Below, in pieces: positions 36,713 through 48,700 of a DNA stretch of 64,000 bases. How positions within the stretch are numbered: the first letter of the stretch is position 1; each line of letters opens with the position of its first letter. A model generated the notes under the pieces. The model did no database searches. It was not told the origin of the DNA and worked only from the letters and a program-made list of their open reading frames with translations. A program made the position numbers and the translations under genes. Source of the DNA: Chimonanthus salicifolius (taxonomy: Eukaryota; Streptophyta; Magnoliopsida; Laurales; Calycanthaceae); NCBI GenBank assembly GCA_013350335.1, contig CM023534.1, positions 3,472,001 through 3,536,000 of the forward strand, given 5' to 3'.

Positions 36713-39700
36713 GTTCTTGGTCCACAATCAGGGGAGTAAAGAGGTGTCCACAAATACAGGAAATGGGCATTTTTCTGTGGTGCTTGTGCAAGAGCTCATA
36801 GGGAAGAGACTTCCTTTTTGAATCTCTGTTTGCTTCATGACTTTGAAGAGGGAAAATCTAATGGTCCTTTTGGTGGTCTCCTTTGTGAATTGTTTCATCA
36901 TTCAAGGTTTTTTTGGAGGTCTTCATTTGTGGATTTTGGTGTTTAGGTGGGTAGGTTGGTGGTTCTTTGTGTGCACACGTGCATTTGTGCATGTGTTTCT
37001 TTGTGTGTACATATGTGATTGTGTATGTATGTTATGTGTGCATGTGCATGTATGTGTGCATGTGCATGTATGTGTGTATTTATGTGTGGGGGCTGGGGGG
37101 GAGTTCGCTAATTTTATTTTAATAAAATTTGAATTTTGAATCTACATCCTTGTTGCAATAGTGAAGACTTTCTGGTAGTTCCATTGGCTCTTGTTGCGGA
37201 GTAGGGCTGCAACTCGGGTCGGGTTGCAAAAGTCGGGCCATAGGGTCGGGTCGGGTTGGGCTGAGGTCTTTAAATCTCAACCCGACCCAACCCGACCCGA
37301 GTAAATCCGACCCACATTTTTGGATTTCTATTACCACCGTTTTCTCTCTTCCCAAGGACTGATAAATTGAGAAAAGAAGAGAGAGAGCATAGAGAAATCA
37401 ACCATTCATTTCTCGATTTCTTCCTTTTTTCTGTAGTAAAGTCAAATTCTAATAAAAAACCCTCACTTCTTATTAATGTTCTCTCTCCATCACCTACTCC
37501 TCTCCTCCGCCTATGCCATTCCCTCTCTAAGGCCTTTTCTCTCTCGTCTCTCTTTTCCTTTCTCTCCTCTCCGAGTTCTCTCTTTTTCTCAGATTTCTCT
37601 GTTTTTTTCTCCTTCAGTTTTCTCACAGGCTTTAAATCAACAACGGGAAAAATCTTCACATAGCAGTATTAGATTTTTAAAATGCTTTTAGGTTTTCTGA
37701 TTACTAAATCATTTGGTGTCCGAATCATTTGCAGTTTGTTCCAAAATACCGCATTTTGGATTGAGAGGTACGAATTGTTAAAAATGTTTTTTTTTTTTTT
37801 CATTTTTTTCATGACCATTCAGCTCGATTCTCTTCTGGGTCTTTCTTTTAATGTTTTTTTTTTTCCTTAGAGTTACATGCTGAACATTTATGTCAATATA
37901 AAAGCCATGGTTGCAACTCGTGTCGGGTCGGTCGGGTCAACAATCGGGTTGAGGGTATTGCAAACTCGGATTGGGTCGGGTTGACTAAATCGGGTTTTTA
38001 ATTCGGGATGGGTCGGGTTGGGTTCAATGTGTTGTGACTTGGGTTAGGGTTGGGTTTATGAAAACCCGACCCGCCCAACCCGAGTTGCAGCCCTATTGCG
38101 GAGGTAATAAAAACCACGTGATTTTTTGTGATTCCTCATCTTTATTGACAATAAATATTGAGATTATACATTTTTACGATACCTTGGTGGTTTTCCACCT
38201 TATGTAGTATCATATCTCAGATTTCCCTAATTCTACTATCTATTAGACACACAAATATATATGTATGCAATGTTATCAAAACCGGACCGTGTATTGAACC
38301 GTCTAAATAGAAGGTTGGGTTAAATAAGGTTCAACTGCAGTCAAACCCGGTCAAATCTGTGCAATTAATATAGATATTATAAATAATAGTAAATTACTAA
38401 TTAAGATTTAATTGATGAATTGAAATAAGATCTTAAATCAAAGATCATTTTTTAATATGAATAAACAAAAATGCCTTAATCAAATCAAACATGCCATTGA
38501 TTAAAATTTCAAATTTTAATCTCTTTAAATAATTTTAATCTCTAAATTTTTGTGTCATTAAAATTGTATGAAGTTTATAAAATTAATTTAACTAAAAATA
38601 TCTCTACTAATTTTTGGACCAACTCAAAACTCTATATTAATAAAGTAATTAAATTTTTTGTCACTTTAAAATTTTAAATTATTTATCAACTTCATACTTA
38701 TATAGCTACATAGCATTGTGCAAATGTTGAAATATAGTATAAAATAGTTTTTTTTTTAATTTTTAAAATTAGCTATGGAAGTTTTCTTAAAATTAATAAA
38801 AATAAAAAAAATTGTGTTGAATTGCTATTGCAGTTCACGGTTTATTTAGTAAAACCGTGTTGAGCAGCGGTTCAACACAGTTTTTTGCGGTTATTGATCT
38901 TAGATGGTTTTTTCATCAAATTGGGCCGGGAAGAGGACGGGCGCGGTTGAACAGGATCAAATCCGGTCCGGTTTTGATTACATTGTATGCATGTATGTAG
39001 GTATATATATGGAGTAAAGATTAGGTGCAACCAGTGACACGAGTTGCATCTGTTTTTAATTTTCCTAAACAACATAAAGAAATTAACATACGGATCAAAA
39101 GTGCACTTGATGAGCTACAAGTGGACCAAATTTCAGCTCCAAACTCAATTTGTAGTTTATTTTAATGGTCAAAGTCACCAGACATCCTTGAAAAAAATTC
39201 AAGGGCTCTCGGAAATTTTGACCATTAAGAAGAAGTGCTAGAAATTGAGTTTGGGGCTAGAATTTGGTTTTATCTATCTATCTATCTATGTATCCATCTA
39301 TCTCTTTCTCTATTTTTTTTTAAACATTAACGACTTAATTCATTAAAAAAAAAATAGAGTACAAGAGGTGGATCCAAGTATAGGAGAGATACACCCAAAA
39401 CCAAGAAGGAGAAATAGGAAAAAACATGAAGTCATAAAAAGATACAACAATACGTCCCTCCCAACACAAGATACACTAAGGAGACACCTAGTTCCCTAGG
39501 CTGATATGATTAAAAGATTTTCATAGCTGGTCTTTGTTTATGTACACTAACTTTCGCCAATAAGTCCACTACACTGTTTGCCGAATGAGGTGTGTGAATG
39601 AAAGTGATACCTCCCACTGTGCACAACCTTCAAATGTCCCTAGCAATACATACCAATCTCCACGGAGGGAATTTCCATTACTACCCCAGGAGATGGCGTT

Positions 39701-42700
39701 AGTTGAGTCACCTTCAATAATGAGGTTACCATTCCTAAACCTAGACCAAACCTGGAGTGCTCTCCTGATTGCTCTCAGCTCTGCCTCATTTGAATCCATT
39801 ATCCCTAATGGTTCGGAAAAAGTTACCAACATTTCACCCCTATCATCATGTAACTCTTCACCTATTCTTGCCGGCCTGGGTTTCCCCCTTGCTGCCACAT
39901 CTACATTGAATTTATAAGCTAGGGGAGGAGCTACCCACTCAACCTTATGCTTCCTGGGCATTCCAACCCCTTTGATACATCCTTCCCAAGACAAATAGAA
40001 ATCCTCAGGTGCTAAATTCCTTACACAGACAACCAACCTATCACCTGCCATTTCGCCCTCTCAAAAACCTCTCTAGGTGTCCCCCTCTTCCCCTAAAAAA
40101 TCCTCCCGTTGTGCTCTCTCCATATTGCCTACGAGACTACAAATGGAATCATTTTCCATTCTACCCTATGTCTACCTCTAAACGAACCCCCCATCTATGC
40201 CACAATTAAATCCTCCGCTCCACTTCCTATAACCCACGAGCAATCAAACAACTTCAAGAAGGGGTACCATACAACCCACGCGAACCGACACTTGCATAAC
40301 AAGTGTCCACCGTCTCCTCATCATCTTCGCATAATGGACATATTGTTGGAGCCTCCTTAGGAAGAACGCCTCTTCTCCTAAGATTGTGCCTCACAAGGAT
40401 CCTCTTTTTCAAGCCTGTCCATAGAAAAAAACTGGATTCTTGGGGGAACCTTATTGTTCTGTCTGTCTATCTTTTTATCTATAAGATTATTTTGACTCTA
40501 AGGTTATGACAGTGTGGTTAAAATGATGCAATTCTTCTCCCACAGTATTAAATATATAGAACTCCTATAATAACCATATTGATTGTATCTTTGGCAGTTA
40601 ACTGCATGTATTGGGAGAAAAGATTTCCTCGGTTGCTTAGCACTCAGAAGTTGAAAGAATTGAAAGGAACAGGCTGCCCACTAGTTGGAATATCTGATAT
40701 CACTTGTGATATTGGAGGTTCAATAGAGTTCGTCAACCAAACAACGTCATTGGATAGACCTTTCTTCAGGTACTATTTTTAATATTTCTTACTCAAGCTG
40801 ATTTGTTCAAATAACATCATATTCTATATGATAATGTTGCACTTGATTCATTTTATACATGTATTTCGGTATGTGTACAAGTACATTATATCTAAAGCTG
40901 CTTAGTGACAAACATCCTTGGAATTGGTATACTTCTCAAGGTTGGATTTTTAGGCCAAAACCAAACTTTGAACTCTAGGTCTATGGTGATAATAAATGGA
41001 GCTGAAAAATTTCCACCCCTAATCCACCTAACGGCTTTCCCATCTCTCACTCCATCATATTTGTCCCTGAAATTGGGTCTTCATTTCACAATATGTAGCT
41101 AACAGTTTACCCAAATCAATGCAATTCCTCAGTTGCAGTTTCTTGACCCAACTCAACAACCCAACCTGAAATGACCCAGAAATATAGGGCTCAAGTAAAA
41201 ACTTTTGACCTATTTAATAAATAAACAGTTTTGATTGGCTTGCACTGTTTAACAAACAGGGTCAGGATGTTGGGAAATGTAGGTAAAGTTGACCTGATCT
41301 GACATTATCTGTGCTGACTCCTTGCCTTCCTACCCTTCTTGGTTCACTTTCAATGAATCTCTTAATTTGTGTCTTTTGCCCCTCCCCTGCTGTGCTAATT
41401 AAGCGGCAACATTGAATGCATTATTCAAGAACATATCAAGATAGTCTTAATGACACACATACATAGATGGGATAGTGCTTTGTTAAGAATGATAATGTTG
41501 CTGATGATACATGTTTCTCACCATTTATATTGGTGGAAACTTTTTCCCTTTGGCTTGGTTTAAGCTTTTTTTTTTTTTTGCCTTGTTGGATCTACTGTTA
41601 TTCTTGTGTATCATTGTTTGGATCATAGATAACACCGAAGGATTGATTATGGTCGCTAGGTACAATCCTTTTACAGATTCATACCATGATGACATGGATG
41701 GAGATGGTGTAATATGTCTGGCTGTCGACATTCTTCCAACAGAGTTTGCGAAAGAGGTAAAATATTTCATATTTTCACTCGTTCTTTGAGAAGATATTAC
41801 TAGATTTCTTTTCTCCATTTTGTATGCACGTAATACCATGAGATTAATAGATTTCTCTTTTATATTCAAGTTTTACATCTGAATCCTTTGTTGACTTTGG
41901 AAGGCTTCCCAACATTTTGGAGATATCTTGTCCAAATTTATACGTAGCTTGGCTTCTACAGAAAACATTTCAGAATTACCTGCCCATTTAAGAAGAGCTT
42001 GCATTGCTCATAAAGGGACACTTACTTCCTTGTATGAGTATATTCCCCGTATGAGGAATTCTGATTCAGTGTAAATCTTCTGAACCTACATATTTTCTAC
42101 CTAATGTTGTTTCTGCTCTGTTTGTGTTGAAGAGTTTGTTCTATGCCTTCAGCTTTATTGAAGATCAACTATACTGCTGAACTTTGTTACAGTTAACAAT
42201 CATAATTGTTTTCTTATTCAGGGAATTGTATCCAATTTTTCCTTTCATTGATTTTGGGGTGAGTTCCCATTCTTGAAATTGAGCCTATGGAGACAAATAG
42301 ATCGATTCTTAAGAAATATGGCTTCGTTATAGGAGCCTATATATCTAGGCCTGTCCACGGACTGTGTTTGAGCCGAGCTTTGTCAAAACAGCTCGAGCTC
42401 TGAAGCCCGTTGGGCTTTGAATGCCAAAGCGTGAGCCCGCCGTTTAAAGCCTGTTTATTTTGCACTTGGCACTATTTTTATTTTTAATTTTGTTTTGTAA
42501 CTAGAAAATATAACGGTACATATTGAAAGCATACTTAAAAAGCTAGTACAAGTTTAAATTTCAGTTTAAAAATTAATTTCTAGTCACGTGATCTTAATAG
42601 TCAAAGTTGGCAGACGTTCTTGAAAAGATTTTATGCCTGGTAATTTTGACCGTTAACATCGAGTGGTTGGAAATTGATTTTTAAGATGAGATTTTAACAG

Positions 42701-45700
42701 TTGGTAAGTCTTCTTTCAATCTGTACACTTAAATTCTCAATTTATAAAATAAAAATAAAAATAGTATCAAATATGACCTTCTGATATATGTATATAATAT
42801 ATACAAAATAAACGGGCCCAAAAGCCCGAAAGCTCGAGCCCTGTCCGTCGGACAAATATATTTTCCAAGGCCACTTATTTAAGTCAGGTTTAGGCCGGTC
42901 ACGAACACCCCTATTTGTATCCCAAATATATGCTTCAAGCAAAATCATGTCATAGGCACCAAGGGCTTTAAAAGATTGATCAAAACAACACATACACCGG
43001 TAAATTCCTTGTTAGTTATTTGGTGTGGTACAACGAGAAATACACTATTTCAGCCAACTTCTTGTCTCTGTCATCCTTCTTACTTTGAAGAGTTTTTTTT
43101 TATAGTTTGTGTATGGTGTTCATACCAAAATCTTAGTAGAGCCAACTGGTCAATGGTATATCTATGTCAATATCTAGTCTCTTCAACCAGATTTCTGTTC
43201 CAATGTACGTGATTCCGGCCAGTTCTTGCCTGCTATTTCTTCAAGTCTCTACTGACTGTATTCAATCTTAATGGGAATCAAATGTCATTACAAACCAGGA
43301 AATGTTGTTTTGTCTTAATCAGTGCTTAATGTACTTGATTGAATGTTTCCCTTCTATTTCTGTTCATTTTATTTAAGTCGATTGAAGAATTTTTGTCTTC
43401 ATGTTGTTTACTTCTTTTGCATGGTTAATATACCATTGTACCATAATATTTGTGATAATCAGAATACTCATTAGTAGTATTTTCAACATCAAATGCAAGC
43501 CCATAAACTTTTGGTAGCAAAAATCATGTGCATTATGTAAAATAGCTTCGACGTTAGGCTTTAGGCCCCTTGGATCCTCAGACCAACAGGTTGTGATACC
43601 AAAGACCAAATGCCTTCAAAATTTAGAGATGAGCCAGATTTGCTTTGTCTTTCACCGCATGGACATGGACCAGATTTAACATGATATTGTTTCATTATCT
43701 TCTATGCTCTTTTCATGCATATTGTTTAAATATATGGACATATCTAAGACCTGTTAACATATAAAATAATATCATTTTAGGTGTATTAGTTTTATGTGTT
43801 GTTTAATTCTGAATGTTTTTCTTTTACTATCTACAGAGATTCATCTGAAACTGGGAGCGGTCAATCTAAGAAGAAAAGATACACAATATCCGTGAGTTTT
43901 TATTTTTTTCTTTTTTCATCTAATTGGTTCTTGTTTTCCTTGTAGTAAACCATTTGTTTTTGTCGCAATTACATGCGACTGAAGTGGGTTTGTGAATGAT
44001 TAGTTCTTTGTATTTAAGAGATGTGACATTATGTCCTTGTGAGCATTAAACACATCTAGTTAATTTGGCAGGTCTCTCTTAGTGGTCATTTGTTTGATCA
44101 ATTTCTGATAAATGAGGCTTTAGATATTATTGAAGCTGCTGGTGGCTCTTTTAACTTGGTTAGGTGTGAAGTTGGTCAAAGTGCAAATGTCATGTCATTT
44201 TCAGAACTGGAAGTAAGTCCGCATTTGAATTTATGGCTTTTAATTTCTCACTTTGTATCAAAGCATCTTTGTACTTGCGTCATGCACCAATCTTTTCTGC
44301 CATCCAACCTCTTCACTGAATAATTACTTGATAGATTTTAAATGATGATAATGAGATGATGTTGATGAGGATAGATTTTACTTGCAAAAGTGTGTATGCA
44401 GTATTTTCTGGAACTTGTGATTATTGGGTCCCTTTCTGCTGTCTTTGTGGAACTTATTTATTTTTTTGAGCAGTAATAGAGAAAACTTTTATTAACAAGA
44501 AAATAAATACAAGAGAATTACACAAGGCCTAAGAGGATCAGGCTTAAAAGAAAAGCAAAAACAACAATCACAGAAAAAAAGAAAAAGAAAAAGAACAACA
44601 CTCCACTGGAACAAAAGAAACTATGCCCCAGGTACTTAGAAAGTGCCATAGTTGGAACTGCCAACACCATTCTTCACAAAGAAGTCAGCCATTCCATTGG
44701 CCGTACGGCTGATATGGACCAAAGACACCTCCAAGCCCGAAATCAATTCCTTAATCTCCTTAACTAAAGTGATTAACCTCCATGGAGGACACTTCAAACC
44801 CCTGGAACTTATGTTGGATCTTGACAGGCTACTAGAAGAGCAGTTTTTCCTCATTCATATTTTTCTTGTGTTTCATTTGCAGATTTTCAACTCATTGGTA
44901 TGTGTGTTGCATTTGAGCTTTTAGAGTATGTAATACCCTGCCTCAAAAAGTCCTACATTGCTAGTGGCATTGGAAATTCCCTGGTATATAAGTAGTAGCC
45001 TTCCTCCTTCTAGCACAAGGCCTTTTGGGAGCAACAGTGGGTTGACTCACCAAAGCAAAGTCGTGTGGGACCGTGTGTACGCCTAAAGCAGACAATATTG
45101 TACTAGCGGGACGGGTCATTACAGAGTATCTCTTTACCCTATTACCTAGTAAGTAGGGATCAGTGTAGTGGTCCTTAAGCAGTTCCATCATCCTTAATCT
45201 GGGTAAAAAAAGGAAAAATAGCTTTCCCAATTCTTCTCACACATTGGATTAGAAATTTAGCTAAACAGTCTGCAGTCTAGCTTCCAACACCGCATTGTCA
45301 TATATATGGGTTCCGCTTTTTGAATTCAGTTTGGCAATTCAACCCCTAGGAAGAATAGTATCCTCTGCTACCCCAAAATCCATCATATCTTTGTTTATCC
45401 ATTCAACCTAGGTTATTAACCATCCTTCAAAAGATGAAGGTAAACATATTTTAACCATTAATCTTGTAGAAAATCAAGAGACAGATTTGTTTGTCTTCAA
45501 ACTTGAGCTCCCAACAATGAAACTTTTCTTAAGAAGTTCTACTTCATGTTGACAGGGATGCTATTTGACAATTCTATAAGCATCTTTCATGCTATCTAAA
45601 TTTAGGAATTAGTTCATGTTTCCCTGGAAATTGATTTCCTTCTATTTCCATAGAAAATGAAATTTATAGATTTTGCTTTCCATAGATGTCAATTTCTCTT

Positions 45701-48700
45701 GTTTGGTATGACAAAATAATTTCCTCACTGATTCATTAATGACTTTTTTCCTGTTGTCAAGTGGGTGAGGCGTAGGTTATGACTCAATCACTCTTGATTC
45801 TAAACGACAAAGATGATAATGATGCTAACCATAATAATAACAATAATAATAATAATGAAAATTACATACATTGTCTAGTTATCTTAACCTATAGTTTACT
45901 TAAAATGAGTGCAACTGGGTGAGATTTTGACCTATCCCACCTTGATCTAATCTGAAAATTTAGGAGTGAGATCAAGTTAGGTTTGTTCATGGGCCAAGGG
46001 GTTTTTAGGTAGGGGATATAGGTTTGGGTTGGGTCATGGGTCAAGTAATAGATAATATATATTAACTTTTGGTTTGGTTGGACAATGTACCATTTGTGAA
46101 GTCACGTCACGGATTAATTCATAGGTCATGTTAGGTCTATCATGGATCATGTGTTGGATTGGTTGGTCATGGATGGGTAATAGATCGGTCATGGTTTGTG
46201 GTTAGATTGGATCTTGGGTCATGAGTCGGAGTGGGCCATGGTTAGTCAATGAGTTGTATTATAGGCCTTGAAGTCCACAAATTGTGAAAATTACTTTCTG
46301 ACCCCCTCCCATAGAATTTTATTTTCCAGAAAAGAACTCATAAAGCCGACCCTAGATAGATGAGATATTGACTACTGCTGCTGATGATCTCTTGTGGCAA
46401 ATGACCAAATTGTGGAATCATATTCCATGAAAAAGGTTCTCACGAAACAACGGAAAACAATTTCAATGTAAAGATCATATTCCATTTCAATGGAAAATGT
46501 TGCAGACAAACATGCCCTAAGATTATTGATTTATGCAGAAAGGGAAAAAAAACATGTATTGGCTATGTCTTGTTTCTAGTAAACCTTTTGTTTGAATTAC
46601 ATTGTGAACACCATTTAGGCAAGTTAAGAAGAATGAGAAGTGATTCCTTAAATATCACATATCTTTCCTTTGAGGGATATGCATTGCTTTATTTTAAATT
46701 TTAGAAAAATATTGTAGGTACTCCATTTTTGGTTCTTGGTCATCATATGGATTGCTTATTTTTCATTTGCCATCGTTGTCTGTTTTACAGGTGTGTGCTG
46801 ATGAAAGTGTTGTTCTCGATCAAATAATTGATTCTCTGACTTCTTTAGCTAATCATGATGAGAATGGTCAAATTTTCAACAAAGAGACAAATACACTATC
46901 TTTGAAGGTTGGTAGGGTTAATGGATGTGCAGCAACAGAGGATAGAGATGACTTGAGGAAACCAGCAGTTCTAATTCTTGGTGCTGGGCGAGTATGCCAA
47001 CCGGCTGCAGAATTTTTGGCATCAATTGGAAGTGTTTCATCTCATCATTGGTTTAAAACGTTAATGACCACTGATTCTGAAGAATTGAATGATGTTAAAG
47101 TTATTGTGGCATCTCTCTACCTAAAGGATGCAGAGGAGGTATGGTTATGAATAGCTCAAGCAATAATTTAGCCGTTATCATGAATGCATAATTTAGATGT
47201 TGATTCACCAACTTGGGAACTGGTGTTTAGTGAAATTGCTTATTTTTGTATATGGCATACATATTCCACAGAGATGCATCCTTCTCCATAAGAGCTGTCT
47301 TTGTATCCATATGGCATACATATTCCATAGAGATGTATCCTTCTCTATAAGAGCTGTCTTTGAGTCCATCTTGATATCCATTCTCTTACAAGGAAATGTT
47401 CGCTTTTAGTTTGAAGATTGAAAATCTAAACATGTTTTTTCAAATGCAGACTATTCATGGTATTCCAAACGCAACAGCAATTCAGTTAGATGCTATGGAT
47501 TACAAAAGCCTTTGTAAGTATGTTGTGCAGGTAGACTTCCACCTTAATATTTCTTGAACTTTTTAGATCTTTTAACAGCTAATTGTACCTTCTTTGTTGG
47601 TTGAATCCAATAAGCTACATTGCATTCTCGATCCATTAACTAAGCTTGTCTCATGAGAATTTAGAAGTTGGCACTTTTTCACTAATTCATGCTTAAAATA
47701 TTGTACATTGTTGGTAGGCATCCATATACCAAAACTTTGCTATGGAAAAAGTTATTTGAGGTTGTTAGGTGCAATTATTTAATTGTTGTAGTCCCCTCTC
47801 GACCAATACTCTTGTTTCTTCCAATTATTGTCGGTTAGTTTCTTGTTAACAAAATAGGGCTTCTCTCTCTCTCTCTTGCTCTCAACTGTTTATGCAAGCC
47901 TTTACCCTTACATTCGATTTGATAAGTATAAATTGGAATGAACTGGTAAGAAAGGACAAGGTAGACTATGGAATGATGGTGATGGGTGGAGTGGGAAAGT
48001 AAAACTCAGAAACCATGAAAGGATAGATGGAACAAGCCTTTGATGATGGTGATGATGAGGATCCTTTGTGCAAATTCTGAGATTGATTCCTTAGATAAAA
48101 TGTGAGTTAAAGGGTTTCATCGTGGATGGGAAGTGATATGCCTTAACTTTCTTTTTTGTTTCCAGTTTTGTATTGTATATCGGTGTAGATCTCATATCCT
48201 ATTCTCGTTCAACAAAATTTCATGTTACCTTTCAGAGAGGGAAGATAGAAGTGATGAGGATGAATAAATATATGTGTAAACATTTATGAGGGTTGTCTAC
48301 AATCAGCCTGTGTAGTGAACCTAGGTTTCTAGACGTGCTGTGTTAGAGGATGGACCTACTCTTTGCCATGTTAGATGGGAGAAATGTGCATAATTTTTTT
48401 CAATTTCTGTTCTCAAAACCAGGCCTTGAGAATCCTTACCCTCATATTGAGCCCCATAGTATAAGGAGTTGATGAACAAATTTTTGGTGTTCTCCAATGT
48501 GAGCATCACTTATATTGGTGTTGCCCAAGACTAGATGAGGAAGTATAGAGTAGCATGGACGAATTTGATTATGGATTGGTCCACCTGTAGCCTGTAGACT
48601 GTATTCTTGTACAGAAAGGTTGCCAAAAGCATTCTAGATTTGGCTTAAGTTGTGTGTGTCTCAACATGTTTAATCTCTATGTGTTGCTGCCAAAAACCCT

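Larger units (their letters stand above)
29664..42070 (+). other. LKR half of LKR/SDH (exons 1-10)
   Basis: Residues 1 to about 450 carry the lysine-ketoglutarate reductase region, an alanine dehydrogenase/PNT-type fold. Visible landmarks are ERRVPLSPSHCACLL near residue 19, HDALYEDVGCEISDDL near 55, AYAFFSHTHKAQRENMPLLD near 92, AFGKYAGRAGLIDFL near 132, YLSLGYSTPFLSLGASYMYS near 157, DITCDIGGSIEFVN near 340, and YHDDMDGDGVICLAVDILP near 370. All agree with the plant family. The exon at 43837-43891 encodes a variable, Ser/Lys-rich hinge (SGQSKKKRYT), where the interdomain linker region begins. Confidence 0.9.

Noticed and set aside
37270..37663. Open frames on both strands (Lys/Glu/Arg-rich minus, Ser/Leu/Phe-rich plus) inside the hAT element
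   Set aside because: The pyrimidine-rich composition gives open frames in both directions. There is no transposase motif.
44924..45260. Minus frame across the 195-bp solo LTR as a coding gene
   Set aside because: The frame crosses the LTR and its TSD and has no family resemblance.
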